Assembly: GCA_937934295.1 (NCBI GenBank)
Contig: CALHAI010000004.1
Span: 248,001-312,000 of the forward strand
Direction of reading: 5' to 3'
Length of the DNA stretch: 64,000 nt
Origin: an uncultured Blastocatellia bacterium
GTDB taxonomy: Bacteria; Acidobacteriota; Blastocatellia; HR10
Shown one piece after another: positions 55,681 to 64,000 of this stretch; position 1 is the first letter of the stretch; each line of letters starts with the position of its first letter. The position numbers and the translations under genes are program-made. Below the pieces are notes generated by a model, which searched no databases, had not been told where the DNA came from, and worked only from the letters and a program-made list of their open reading frames with translations.

Positions 55681-57402
55681 TCATCGCTGCCGCGTTTTCC
55701 TCAAAGGCTGAGGGGAGACTGTCTGGGAAGTCGGAGGCCGAAGCGCCTCTTGCAGGATCCTTCCCGTCGCGCCAGCGGGAAATTCGATGCGGAGCAGCGC
55801 GGCCAGGGTTGGAGCAAGGTCGGCTGGCGTACAGGCATGCCGGTATATCCCCGGAGCGATCCATCGACCAAAGAGAATCAGCGGGACGTGCGCATCATAG
55901 CTATAGGGGGAGCCATGTGTCGTTCCCGTTCGACTGCCGGAGATAAAGGCGAAGGGCTCCGAAACGAGCGTGACATCCGGACTGCGCAGAGGATGAAAAC
56001 TTGCGGCCACGCGCCGACCAATCGCTTCCCCGTGGGGATGTCCGACGAGGAGGTGCGTCCTCGTGTATGCTCGGGCGATGCCCGGGATCTTCAGCGCCGC
56101 TTCTGCGGCGATGCGCTCCACCTCAGCGATGTCGAGATGTTTTCGGGCGATCGCTTCACGATCGAGATACACGAATCCGCTGGAGAGAAGCGGAAGAGCT
56201 TTCGATTCAATCCATGGCCCCTCTCCAAAGCGCGCACTGAGGGCCTCCTCGATGGCCTGGCGAACAGTCGTCGGAGGGATGCGCCGACCGCCGAGCCTCA
56301 ACCGCGCCACATATTCGGGAATCGGCGCGACCCCATGATCGGCCGTGAGGGCGAGGACGTACTCGGAACCGAGCCGCGAATCGAGATACGCCAGAAGCGA
56401 GGCCAGAGCGCGATCAGTCCGCAGCGTCAGATCCGCGACCTCCTGGCTGTCGGGACCGAAATAGTGGCCGACGAGATCGTTGGTGGAAAAACTGATCGCC
56501 AGAAGATCGGGGGACTCATCGCGCCCGAGTTGCTCGCCTTCGATCGTGCGCTTCGCCAGCTCGACGAGCACCTCATTGGCAAAGGGGGTGAAGGTGAACG
56601 CCGTATAGAATGCCGGCCCCGGCTGCGCAAGGCCGCCCGTGAGGTGATGAGGGAAGGTGCGTCCCCCGCCCGGCAATGGGGTCTCTTCCGGACGATCATC
56701 CGAGGCGGCGAGCGCATAAGCGGCCTCCGGGAAGGCCTTCTCCCACCGCGCGCCGAAGTACCGATCGGCCGGACGCGCGGCATTAAAGCGCGTCGCCCAT
56801 TCGGGCAGCGCGCTCGCATAATAATCGCTCGTGATGAAGGAGCCGCTTGTTTCGTCGAACCAGAGGGCGAGATTGGCGAGTTTCCCCCCCAGGAGGATAG
56901 CCGAACGATCCTTGTACGAGAGCGCGATGACTTTCGAGCGGAAATTCGTGCTCAACCGAAGCTCATCGGCGAGCGTCGTGCCGAGCAATCGGTGGGGAGA
57001 GGATGCCCGCCCAGAAGCAGTGCCAACAAGACGCCGAGACGGATCGGAGACGCTCGTCACCACCTGGCCCGTCTCGCGATCGTACCATTCATTGTTGATG
57101 ATCCCATGGATGGTGGGCGTCGTTCCCGTCGCGATGGTCGCATGGCCAGGGGCCGTGACCGTCGGTGCCTGTTCATACTGACAGTTGGTGAAGACGGCTC
57201 CGTGCGCCAGAAGCCGGCGGAAACCACCGTCGCCGAAGAACGGCTCGAATCGAAGCAGGTACTCTTCGCGGAGCTGATCAATGACCACAAGCACGATGAG
57301 ACGGGGACGCTCGTCGTGGCGTTGCCGCGGTGCGGAAGGGAAGATGGTCAACGGGAGCAACAGCAGATAGAACGCGAGACTTCGCTGATATGCTGATTTC
57401 AT
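55681..57402 (-). CDS. PafA-like alkaline phosphatase/phosphodiesterase, exported
   Basis: 573 residues with a signal peptide (YLLLLPLTIFPSAP). The phosphatase fold shows LIVLVVIDQLREEYL (metal Asp), the nucleophile Thr in APTVTAPGHATIATGTTPTIHGI, FSTNDLVGHYFGPDS and ALTADHGVAPIPEY. A Thr nucleophile and this order match PafA-type phosphate-irrepressible phosphatases or related nucleotide pyrophosphatases. Probably periplasmic phosphate scavenging. Confidence 0.88.
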   Translation of the reverse strand: MKSAYQRSLAFYLLLLPLTIFPSAPRQRHDERPRLIVLVVIDQLREEYLLRFEPFFGDGGFRRLLAHGAVFTNCQYEQAPTVTAPGHATIATGTTPTIHGIINNEWYDRETGQVVTSVSDPSRRLVGTASGRASSPHRLLGTTLADELRLSTNFRSKVIALSYKDRSAILLGGKLANLALWFDETSGSFITSDYYASALPEWATRFNAARPADRYFGARWEKAFPEAAYALAASDDRPEETPLPGGGRTFPHHLTGGLAQPGPAFYTAFTFTPFANEVLVELAKRTIEGEQLGRDESPDLLAISFSTNDLVGHYFGPDSQEVADLTLRTDRALASLLAYLDSRLGSEYVLALTADHGVAPIPEYVARLRLGGRRIPPTTVRQAIEEALSARFGEGPWIESKALPLLSSGFVYLDREAIARKHLDIAEVERIAAEAALKIPGIARAYTRTHLLVGHPHGEAIGRRVAASFHPLRSPDVTLVSEPFAFISGSRTGTTHGSPYSYDAHVPLILFGRWIAPGIYRHACTPADLAPTLAALLRIEFPAGATGRILQEALRPPTSQTVSPQPLRKTRQR

Positions 57403-57449
57403 CCTCTAGGCCTCCAAGGAAGTGTTCCGCTTCGGCATCCTTTCGCCAT

Positions 57450-58091
57450 TCATACGAAGGAGAGCAGGTGACCGAGTTTCTCCTTCTTCGTCCGCAAGTA
57501 GGTCACCGTCTCTTCGGTGGGTTCGACCTCAAGCGGCACGCGTTCGACGATGCACAAGCCGGCCTTTCGCAGTGCCGCGATCTTGTGCGGATTGTTGGAG
57601 AGGAGGCGGACCCGATGAATGCCAAGCGCACGCAGAATGGCGACGCAGTCCTCATAGGAGCGCTCGTCCGGAGCAAAGCCCAACCGGAGATTGGCCTCCA
57701 CGGTATCGAACCCTTGGTCTTGCAACTCGTAGGCGCGAATTTTGTTCAAGAGGCCGATGCCGCGTCCCTCTTGCTGCTGGTAGATGAGGACGCCGGCACC
57801 CTCCTGCTCGATCAGCTCCATCGCGCGTCGGAGTTGCCGCCCGCAGTCGCATTTGATCGAGTGGAAGACATCTCCCGTCAGACATTGGGAGTGGATGCGA
57901 ACCAAACAGGGACGGTTCGGAGAGAGCTCGCCCTTGGCGAGCACGATGTATTCGCGTCCGGTCGTCACATCTTGAAAGCCGATCACACGAAATTCACCGA
58001 CCTCGGTCGGAAGTCGGGCTTCGGCCACTTTCTCCATGCGCGGCGGCGCGTCCGATCCCTTCACCCGTTGGCGATCTCCGTTTCCTGCCAT
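57450..58091 (-). CDS. ribA: GTP cyclohydrolase II RibA
   Basis: First step of riboflavin synthesis. The 213-residue product from ATG 58091 (AGGGGG upstream) is a monofunctional RibA without the DHBP-synthase half. Zinc Cys residues lie in [17 protein letters not shown]. Further motifs are [35 protein letters not shown] and [19 protein letters not shown]. The ORF-track extension to 58283 runs past the promoter. Confidence 0.96.
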   Translation of the reverse strand: MAGNGDRQRVKGSDAPPRMEKVAEARLPTEVGEFRVIGFQDVTTGREYIVLAKGELSPNRPCLVRIHSQCLTGDVFHSIKCDCGRQLRRAMELIEQEGAGVLIYQQQEGRGIGLLNKIRAYELQDQGFDTVEANLRLGFAPDERSYEDCVAILRALGIHRVRLLSNNPHKIAALRKAGLCIVERVPLEVEPTEETVTYLRTKKEKLGHLLSFV

Positions 58092-58139
58092 CGCCATCCC
58101 CCTGAATGCGATCTCGCACGTGCTTGTGTCGAAGTGGGG

Positions 58140-58168
58140 ATTATCCCATATTTGTCGCCATTCGGCAA
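58140..58168 (-). promoter_or_regulatory. Promoter of ribA
   Basis: On the minus strand TTGCCG, 17-bp spacer, GATAAT, about 48 nt before the ATG. The leader is too short for an FMN riboswitch, and none is visible. Confidence 0.62.
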
Positions 58169-58192
58169 ACCCTCGTCTTGACCAGACGTGTC

Positions 58193-58221
58193 TTGACAGG
58201 CAAGCGGATTCGCTGCATAAT
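58193..58221 (+). promoter_or_regulatory. Promoter of the amino-acid transporter run
   Basis: TTGACA, 17-bp spacer, CATAAT, 60 nt before the APC permease ATG. A second TCTTGAC copy lies 16 bp upstream of the -35 box. Confidence 0.65.
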
Positions 58222-58281
58222 CGCCACTCACAAGTAGGGGGTGAGCGGGATCGTGAGGGACCAACCGGGAGGCAAGGAGGC

Positions 58282-59838
58282 ATGGCGCGTCAACTCTTCG
58301 CGAAGAAGTCGGTCGAGGTTCTGAGGGTTGAGGCATTCGATACGGAACACGGATTGCGGCGAGCGCTCGGCCCGATCAATCTCATCTCCTTGGGCATCGG
58401 AGCCATCATCGGAGCCGGGATCTTCGTCCTCACCGGGAACGCGGCGGCGCAATATGCGGGGCCGGCGATCGTCCTCTCGTTCATTCTGGCCGGGATCGGA
58501 TGTGCCTTCGCCGGATTATGTTATGCGGAGATGGCTTCGATGATCCCGATCGCCGGGAGCGCCTATACCTATTCGTATGCGACGATGGGTGAGTTCTTTG
58601 CCTGGATCATCGGATGGGATTTGATCTTGGAGTATTCACTCGGAGCAGCGACGGTGGCCATCGGATGGTCCGGGTACGTCATGAGTTTCCTGCGCGATCT
58701 GGGCATCACGATTCCGCCGCAGTTGACGGCGGCGACGGGAACGCGGCTCGTTGAAGTGCCGGGCGAAGGATGGCGCACCCTGACGACGGAACTCACGCGG
58801 CACTTGGCCGAGAGGGGTATAGATGTCGCCGCCCTCCCGCAGGTGACGGCGCTCTTCAATCTCCCGGCCGTCTTCGTCATCGCCGTAGTGACAGCGATCC
58901 TCGTCATCGGCATTCGGGAATCGGCCAACGTGAACAATGTCATCGTCGGAATTAAGATCGCTGTCCTCTTGATCTTCTCTGTGGCCGGTTTGGCGTACCT
59001 GATTCAGCATCCGGAAGTCTGGCGGGAGAATTGGAGCGACTTCATCCCGGAGAACCAGGGGGAATTCGGCAAATATGGCTGGAGCGGCATCCTGCGCGGT
59101 GCCGGTGTGATCTTCTTCGCGTACATCGGCTTCGATGCCGTCTCCACAGCAGCGCAAGAGGCGAAAAATCCCCAGCGGGACATGCCGATCGGGATTCTGG
59201 GGAGTTTGGCCATTTGCACGCTCATTTACATCCTGGTCTCTGGGGTATTAACGGGCGTGGTGCACTATTCGCGCTTGCTTGTCCCGGACCCAGTCGCTGT
59301 GGGCATTGATGCGACCGGGGCGAAGTGGTTGGCACCGGTCGTGAAGCTTGGCGCGATCGGTGGCCTGACTTCGGTCATTCTGGTCATGCTGCTTGGGCAG
59401 CCGCGCATCTTCTGGACGATGGCGCGCGATGGATTGCTGCCGCCCGCGTTCGCGAAAGTTCACCCGCGATTCCGAACGCCGTACATCACGACGATCGTGA
59501 CCGGGATCGCTGTGGCGATCGCGGCGGGGCTTTCGCCGATTCACGTCGTGGGCGAGTTGGTGAGCATTGGGACGTTGCTGGCGTTTGTACTCGTCTGCAC
59601 GGGAGTGCTCGTGCTCCGGTATACGAACCCGGATGCGCCGCGACCGTTCCGCGCGCCGCTTGTGCCGCTGACGCCGATTCTCGGCGCTTTGATTTGTTTG
59701 GCGCAGATGGTCGGACTGCCGTGGCATACGTGGGAGCGCTTGATCATTTGGATGGCGATCGGGGTGGTCGTGTACTTCACCTATGGCATTCACCGCAGCA
59801 GATTGCGAGCGGTGGTTTCGGGAACGCCTGAGGCGTGA
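58282..59838 (+). CDS. APC-superfamily amino acid permease (CAT-like)
   Basis: 518 residues from ATG 58282, with GGGAGGCAAGGAGG upstream; the ORF-track start precedes the promoter. About 12-13 TM helices. [19 protein letters not shown] is the TM1 substrate motif, and [28 protein letters not shown] is typical of cationic amino-acid transporters. The predicted substrate is an amino acid, possibly cationic. It is followed after 27 nt by a second, different APC permease gene. Confidence 0.9.
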   Translation: MARQLFAKKSVEVLRVEAFDTEHGLRRALGPINLISLGIGAIIGAGIFVLTGNAAAQYAGPAIVLSFILAGIGCAFAGLCYAEMASMIPIAGSAYTYSYATMGEFFAWIIGWDLILEYSLGAATVAIGWSGYVMSFLRDLGITIPPQLTAATGTRLVEVPGEGWRTLTTELTRHLAERGIDVAALPQVTALFNLPAVFVIAVVTAILVIGIRESANVNNVIVGIKIAVLLIFSVAGLAYLIQHPEVWRENWSDFIPENQGEFGKYGWSGILRGAGVIFFAYIGFDAVSTAAQEAKNPQRDMPIGILGSLAICTLIYILVSGVLTGVVHYSRLLVPDPVAVGIDATGAKWLAPVVKLGAIGGLTSVILVMLLGQPRIFWTMARDGLLPPAFAKVHPRFRTPYITTIVTGIAVAIAAGLSPIHVVGELVSIGTLLAFVLVCTGVLVLRYTNPDAPRPFRAPLVPLTPILGALICLAQMVGLPWHTWERLIIWMAIGVVVYFTYGIHRSRLRAVVSGTPEA

Positions 59839-59865
59839 GGAGCCAGGGATTTCGGAGTAGGGGCC

Positions 59866-61383
59866 ATGGCGCAGGGAGCCGTCGTGGGGTGTGAAGAGCG
59901 TTTCGTTCGAGGGCTTGGGGTATTCGATTCGACGATGATCGTCGCCGGGTCCATGATCGGCTCGGGGATCTTCATCGTCTCGGCAGACATCGCTCGGCAG
60001 GTGGGATCGGCCGGGTGGTTGCTGAGCGTCTGGGTGATCACTGGGGTGCTCACACTGATGGCAGCGCTCAGCTACGGCGAGCTGGCGGCGATGATGCCCC
60101 GCGCGGGCGGGCAGTATGTCTACCTGCGTGAGGCCTACAGCCCCTTCTGGGCATTCCTCTACGGTTGGACGCTCTTTCTCGTCATCCAAACGGGAACGAT
60201 CGCGGCCGTGGCCGTCGCCTTCGCGCGCTTCCTGGGCGTCTTAGTCCCGCAGATCTCCGAGGAACAGAGATTCTTCGAGTATGGTCGGCTGGCACTCTCG
60301 CCGACGCAGCTTGTGGCGATTGCGGTGATCGTCTTCTTGAGCTGGACGAATTCGCGAGGCCTCAAGACGGGGAAGATCGTGCAAAACGTGTTCACCTTGG
60401 CGAAGATCGCCGCTCTCCTCCTGCTCATCGCCTTGGGGATCCTCCTGGGCCACAATGCGGAGGCCATCGCGGCGAATTTCCGCGACCTCTGGTCGGCGAC
60501 GTTCACGCAGCCGATCGCGCGCGGGGCGAGCCAGTATACGACGACGCCGCTTGAGGGCGTGGGATTGCTGCTGGCGCTCGGCACAGCGATGGTCGGCTCG
60601 CTCTTCGCCTCCGACGCGTGGAATAACATCACCTTCACGGCCGGAGAGGTGAGAAATCCCAAGCGCACGCTTCCGCTCAGCCTTATGCTCGGCGTTGGAT
60701 TGGTCTCGGTACTCTACGTGCTGGCGAACATCAGCTACCTGTGCGTGCTTCCCCTGCGCGGGGATCCCGCCGGCGCGACCGCTTTGGAACGCGGCATTCA
60801 ATTTGCCGCAAATGATCGCGTTGGGACGGCGGCCGCCGAAGTGATCTTCGGACCGAGCGCGGCGGCCATCATGGCCGTGCTCGTCATGATCTCGACCTTC
60901 GGATGCCTGAACGGATTGATCCTCGCGGGCGCGCGGGTCTATTATGCGATGGCGCGCGACGGGCTCTTCTTCCAGAGCGTCGGAATGTTGAACGCGCATC
61001 ATGTGCCGGCCAATGGGCTTCTCGTTCAATGCCTCTGGGCGTGCCTGCTCGCGTTCTCAGGAACCTATAGCGAGTTGCTCGACTACGTGATCTTCGCCGT
61101 TTTGATCTTCTATGTCCTGACGATCGCCGGCCTCTTCGTCTTACGTCGGAAGCGGCCGGAGGCGGAGCGACCCTATCGCGCCTTCGGCTATCCATGGGTG
61201 CCGGCGCTCTATATCCTTGTGGCGTCTTTCATCGCGCTCGATCTGCTCATCTCTCCAAAGACGCGGCCCAATACATGGCCGGGACTGCTGATCGTCTTAG
61301 CCGGAGCGCCGGTCTACGCCCTTTGGAGATGGAAGGCGGCGCGACGACCCGCCCTCGATCATGGTCCTGTGACGGCGGATTGA
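59866..61383 (+). CDS. APC-superfamily amino acid permease (LAT/SteT-like)
   Basis: 505 residues, 12 predicted TM helices. TM1 motif STMIVAGSMIGSGIFIVSADIARQVGS, then ELAAMMPRAGGQYVYLREAYSPFWAFLYGW, and FASDAWNNITFTAGEVRNPKRTLPLSL. These patterns match serine/threonine exchanger or L-type transporter relatives. It differs clearly from its upstream APC neighbour, so this is not a recent duplication. Confidence 0.9.
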   Translation: MAQGAVVGCEERFVRGLGVFDSTMIVAGSMIGSGIFIVSADIARQVGSAGWLLSVWVITGVLTLMAALSYGELAAMMPRAGGQYVYLREAYSPFWAFLYGWTLFLVIQTGTIAAVAVAFARFLGVLVPQISEEQRFFEYGRLALSPTQLVAIAVIVFLSWTNSRGLKTGKIVQNVFTLAKIAALLLLIALGILLGHNAEAIAANFRDLWSATFTQPIARGASQYTTTPLEGVGLLLALGTAMVGSLFASDAWNNITFTAGEVRNPKRTLPLSLMLGVGLVSVLYVLANISYLCVLPLRGDPAGATALERGIQFAANDRVGTAAAEVIFGPSAAAIMAVLVMISTFGCLNGLILAGARVYYAMARDGLFFQSVGMLNAHHVPANGLLVQCLWACLLAFSGTYSELLDYVIFAVLIFYVLTIAGLFVLRRKRPEAERPYRAFGYPWVPALYILVASFIALDLLISPKTRPNTWPGLLIVLAGAPVYALWRWKAARRPALDHGPVTAD

Positions 61384-61387
61384 ACGT

Positions 61388-62731
61388 ATGGGCGATGGTG
61401 TGGTGAAGGGACAGCGTCCACTTCCCCTACATACGAAGATCTTCCTCGGACTCGTCGGTGGAGCGGTTTCGGGGATCAGCGCCAATGTTTTCCTTGGCCA
61501 GCGACCCGAAGTCGAATGGATCGTCCGAACGGTGACCGAACCAATCGGGCAGATCTTCTTGCGTATGCTCATTATGGTCGTCGTGCCGTTGGTTTTCGCC
61601 TCCCTGGCTCTGGGCGTAGCGGGACTCGGAGATGTGCGAAAGCTGGGGCGCATCGGCCTGAAGACGTTGCTCTATTTCCTTTTGGTGACGACGTTGGCCG
61701 TCACGATCGGCCTGACCTTGGTGAACGCTATCCGACCGGGTGAAGGGTTACCTGAAGAGGTGAAGGTGCAGCTCCTGGAGACCTATCGCGGACAGACGAC
61801 GCAGACGTTGGAGCAGGCCGGACAAACGCGCTTTGGGATTCAAATGCTCGTCAACATCGTTCCCCGAAATCCGATCGCGGCAGCTGTGCAGGGGGATATG
61901 CTCGGCATCATCTTCTTCGCCCTCCTGTTCGGCATCGCCTTGACCTTCCTACCTCCAAGTCGTGCGGAGCCGGTGATGGCCGTCCTCTCAGGGATTGGGG
62001 AGGCGATGGTCGTCCTCATTGATCTGGCGATGCGGCTGGCTCCCTTCGGGGTGGCCGCCCTGATCTTCAGTGTCACGGCGCGCTTCGGCTTCGACCTGCT
62101 CATCAAGCTCGGGCTCTATGTCTTCACGGTCATTCTCGGGCTCGCCCTCCATCAGTTCGGCGTCTATTCGATCCTCGTGCGTGTCTTCGCGGGGTTGAGC
62201 CCCTGGCGGTTTTTCAGCGCGATCCAAACCATCATGATCACGGCCTTCTCCACCAGCTCCTCCAGCGCCACACTGCCGACGACGATGCGTATCTCGGAGG
62301 AGAATCTCGGCATTCCCCGGGAGATCACCGGATTCGTGCTCCCGCTCGGCGCGACGATGAACATGAATGGGACGGCGCTCTTTGAGGGAGTCACGGTGCT
62401 CTTTCTCGCTCAGGTCTTCGGCATCGAGCTCTCGCTCTCGGCGCAACTGATTGTCGTCCTCATGTCCGTGCTCACGGCCATCGGGGCGGCGGGCGTGCCC
62501 GGCGGTTCGCTCCCGCTGCTCATCCTCGTCTTGCAAACCGTGGGCGTGCCCGGTGAGGGCATCGCCATCATCCTCGGCGTGGACCGAGTGCTCGACATGT
62601 GTCGAACGGCGCTGAACGTCACCGGGGATGTCACCGCGGCGGCCTTCCTCGCGCGTTCGGAAGGACATGTGCTTATGCCCCTGCCCTCGATCGCCGAACC
62701 GATCGCGGAGATTAAGCGAGCGGATGCATGA
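61388..62731 (+). CDS. Dicarboxylate/amino acid:cation symporter (DAACS, GltP/DctA family)
   Basis: 447 residues. Family hallmarks are the Ser-rich hairpin AFSTSSSSATLPTTM, GFVLPLGATMNMNGTALFEGV (NMNGT cation site), and AAGVPGGSLPLLILVL. The C-terminal DRVLDMCRTALNVTGD is the substrate-binding helix. The conserved Arg in MCRTALN favours acidic substrates such as glutamate, aspartate or C4-dicarboxylates. It starts 4 nt after the APC stop. Confidence 0.93.
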   Translation: MGDGVVKGQRPLPLHTKIFLGLVGGAVSGISANVFLGQRPEVEWIVRTVTEPIGQIFLRMLIMVVVPLVFASLALGVAGLGDVRKLGRIGLKTLLYFLLVTTLAVTIGLTLVNAIRPGEGLPEEVKVQLLETYRGQTTQTLEQAGQTRFGIQMLVNIVPRNPIAAAVQGDMLGIIFFALLFGIALTFLPPSRAEPVMAVLSGIGEAMVVLIDLAMRLAPFGVAALIFSVTARFGFDLLIKLGLYVFTVILGLALHQFGVYSILVRVFAGLSPWRFFSAIQTIMITAFSTSSSSATLPTTMRISEENLGIPREITGFVLPLGATMNMNGTALFEGVTVLFLAQVFGIELSLSAQLIVVLMSVLTAIGAAGVPGGSLPLLILVLQTVGVPGEGIAIILGVDRVLDMCRTALNVTGDVTAAAFLARSEGHVLMPLPSIAEPIAEIKRADA

Positions 62732-62742
62732 GGAGAAGGGCG

Positions 62743-62949
62743 ATGGGAGAACGTGTGGAACCAAAGCGATTCAGTTTCTGGGGGATCCTCTCTATCCTGC
62801 TCATCGGCGGAGTGATCTATCTCTTCATGCAAGGCGGTCATTTGATGTTTTTGTATGCCGCGGCGACGATCGCGCTCTGCGCCATTCTGATCGTCATCGC
62901 CTTCGACCTCGGCGTGCGAAAGGGATCGAAGGAAGAAGAACGCCCGTGA
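62743..62949 (+). CDS. Small two-TM membrane protein after the symporter
   Basis: 68 residues from ATG 62743 (GAGGAGAAGG upstream); ATG 62728, overlapping the symporter stop, is an alternative. Two hydrophobic helices (GILSILLIGGVIYLFM and MFLYAAATIALCAILIVIAF) are followed by a basic then acidic tail. No family is recognised. Its position suggests an accessory of the transporter, but that is inference. Confidence 0.65.
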   Translation: MGERVEPKRFSFWGILSILLIGGVIYLFMQGGHLMFLYAAATIALCAILIVIAFDLGVRKGSKEEERP

Positions 62950-62968
62950 TCGGGCGTTCGCCAAGCGC

Positions 62969-63400
62969 TCATGGGCGAGGTTCGGGGGGCACTCGCTCGC
63001 CTTCGGCCGATTGTTCGGCCCGAGCGCGATAGCGCGCACACACGATGCTCCTCATCCCCCCTCGGGTGTTGAACTCACCCACGACTTCCGCCCATACGGG
63101 CCGACAGGCGGCGACGAAATCCCGAAGGATGCGATTGACAGCGTTCTCGTAGAAGATCCCCAACTGGCGATAGCCCAGGATGTAGTACTTAAGCGACTTC
63201 AGCTCGACACACAGTTCATCGGGTTCGTAGCGGATGGTGATCGTCCCGAAGTCGGGCAACCCCGTCCGCGGGCACACCGAGGTGTATTCGGGGATGACGA
63301 TGGTGATCTCATAGCCCTTGAACTGATTGGACCAGCACTCGATCTTGGGCAGCTCGATGTCTAAGCCCGCCCGAGCGTGCTCTTCCGTGTACTCGCTCAT
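62969..63400 (-). CDS. queF: NADPH-dependent 7-cyano-7-deazaguanine reductase QueF
   Basis: Reduces preQ0 to preQ1. This is the short, single-domain type (143 residues). The active-site Cys lies in YTSVCPRTGLPDFGTITIRY, followed by ELKSLKYYILGYRQLGIFYENAVNRIL. The start at ATG 63400 sits 9 nt past a -10 box, so the message may be leaderless. The ORF-track start at 63439 is inside the promoter. Confidence 0.95.
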   Translation of the reverse strand: MSEYTEEHARAGLDIELPKIECWSNQFKGYEITIVIPEYTSVCPRTGLPDFGTITIRYEPDELCVELKSLKYYILGYRQLGIFYENAVNRILRDFVAACRPVWAEVVGEFNTRGGMRSIVCARYRARAEQSAEGERVPPEPRP

Positions 63401-63409
63401 AGGGGAACA

Positions 63410-63439
63410 ACTATAGCCAAGAAGCGGAGGGCGAGACAA
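63410..63439 (-). promoter_or_regulatory. Promoter of queF
   Basis: On the minus strand TTGTCT, 18-bp spacer, TATAGT, then 9 nt to the ATG. The geometry leaves no room for a Shine-Dalgarno or a preQ1 riboswitch. Confidence 0.55.
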
Positions 63440-63476
63440 GCCGAGCGCGCGCGAGCTTTCGAAGATGTTCGAGAAC

Positions 63477-63510
63477 GCGGCCCCCTCGCGGGCGCGTCGC
63501 GGGGGGCCGC
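63477..63510 (-). terminator. GC-rich hairpin between the M14-type gene and queF
   Basis: GCGGCCCCC pairs perfectly with GGGGGCCGC (9 bp). It lies 8 nt past the stop of the minus-strand gene at 63518 and has no T-tract. Confidence 0.5.
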
Positions 63511-63517
63511 CACCGGC

Positions 63518-64000
63518 TCAGCGTAGAGAGGGGGCGAAGAGTAGACTGTTGAGGAACAAACGCGTGAGCGAATGCCAGAAGAGTCGGAAGTTCGGATCCT
63601 GAGCGTAGAGGATGACGTGGCCTCGCCCCGTCGGTTCGTGAATGAGGTACGCGGTTCCGCTCAACAGTTCCACCGTGTTATTGGGCCAGACGAAGCCGCT
63701 CACGTGCAGCTCCTTGCCCTCGAAGGTGACGACGTTCGCCCCATCTCGGCTGCGGGTGAGGAAGCGCGCTCCGTTCACCAAAACGGGCAGATGCTCGGCC
63801 TCATATCCGAAGGTCAGGAAGTGGTGTCGATCCACCGTCGCTCGTAAGATCGCTCCAGGGACGGGCAGCGGTCGCGTTGGCTTCTCAGCCGATGCCTGAG
63901 CGGACGTGGGGCTTGAAGCGCTCGATCCTGGCGAATCGGGGGCTTCTTCAGCACCGAGGACTTTGGCGGTCGTCAGCCCAACCCCTTTCTGCGTGAAAAG
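63518..64000 (-). CDS. C-terminal part of a probable M14-type zinc carboxypeptidase-like protein, truncated by the window edge
   Basis: The frame is open from base 64000 to the stop, giving 160 residues. The GTG at 63835 in the ORF track is internal. A Pro/Ser/Ala-rich linker precedes a beta-rich domain: LTFGYEAEHLPVLVNGARFLTRSRDGANVVTF, HVSGFVWPNNTVELLSGTAYLIHEPTGRGHVILYAQDPNFRLFW, then LTRLFLNSLLFAPSL. From memory this ending resembles the C-terminus of large M14-family peptidases annotated in Acidobacteriota. The catalytic part is outside the window, so the assignment is tentative. Confidence 0.6.
   Translation of the reverse strand, partial: LFTQKGVGLTTAKVLGAEEAPDSPGSSASSPTSAQASAEKPTRPLPVPGAILRATVDRHHFLTFGYEAEHLPVLVNGARFLTRSRDGANVVTFEGKELHVSGFVWPNNTVELLSGTAYLIHEPTGRGHVILYAQDPNFRLFWHSLTRLFLNSLLFAPSLR

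Noticed and set aside
55660-57396. 578-codon plus-strand ORF opposite the PafA-like gene
   Set aside because: Antisense shadow. Phosphatase active-site motifs are on the minus strand.
58146-58281. FMN riboswitch upstream of ribA or in the divergent region
   Set aside because: The ribA leader is about 40 nt and no conserved RFN pattern is visible. A covariance search would settle it.

Overview
The window is a dense, GC-rich bacterial chromosome segment with about 57 genes, short intergenic gaps and many ATGA stop/start overlaps. It holds no rRNA, tRNA, CRISPR array, transposase or phage gene that I can recognise. Gene content suggests Acidobacteriota, possibly a thermophilic member. The evidence is a 1326-residue TonB-dependent receptor with an N-terminal carboxypeptidase-regulatory-like domain, secreted beta-propeller proteins, an ADP-forming acyl-CoA synthetase, and Arg/Glu-rich proteins. 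The taxonomic call is inference.

Layout. 1-6.3 kb: 3' end of dihydroorotase, an ECF sigma factor, two tandem paralogous mini-genes absent from the ORF track, groES-groEL behind a perfect consensus promoter, and an acyl-CoA synthetase. 6.4-15.3 kb: one long plus-strand run starting with a Wzc/GumC-like tyrosine kinase that carries a CheY-like receiver domain inside its kinase domain. It continues with a repeat protein, a MenC-like enzyme, a secreted propeller/protease-like protein, a NUDIX hydrolase and an ABC ATPase. 15.4-21.1 kb, minus strand: RimI-like acetyltransferase, QueA, a methyltransferase, a small ORF, a CPBP protease, an ICMT-like protein and a histidine kinase. 21.4-26.3 kb: thiolase, Sua5/TsaC, a DUF2062 protein, a PLP enzyme and a sugar nucleotidyltransferase. 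26.5-39.7 kb: TonB receptor, DUF72, glycosyltransferases, histidine ammonia-lyase, an ABC-2 permease, a DUF420 protein and a Wzx-like flippase. 39.8-42.9 kb: an operon with a pteridine-reductase-like SDR, a QueD/PTPS, an ornithine-cyclodeaminase-like enzyme and an amidohydrolase. 43-47.6 kb: a small basic ORF, an unknown protein, a UvrD/PcrA helicase, UbiE/MenG and QueE. 47.8-52.4 kb: a TPR protein, a prepilin-like protein, and an overlapping permease/TPR/ATPase module. 52.4-58.1 kb, minus strand: a secreted FG-GAP-like protein, ThiG, Mut7-C, an epimerase, a PafA-like phosphatase and RibA. 58.3-63 kb: two APC permeases, a DAACS symporter and a small membrane protein. The window ends with QueF and the C-terminus of a probable M14-type protein.

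How the parts fit. Four steps of preQ1/queuosine synthesis (QueD, QueE, QueF, QueA) are scattered through the window. MenC-like and UbiE/MenG proteins point to menaquinone. The Wzc-like kinase, Wzx flippase, RmlA and several glycosyltransferases point to an exopolysaccharide or surface glycan. The most novel items are the kinase with the nested receiver domain, the twin mini-genes upstream of the ECF sigma factor, the pteridine-reductase/QueD operon, and the prepilin/TPR/ABC cluster. Several genes without a Shine-Dalgarno sequence have a -10 box within about 7-20 nt of the start codon, which suggests leaderless or very short-leader mRNAs.
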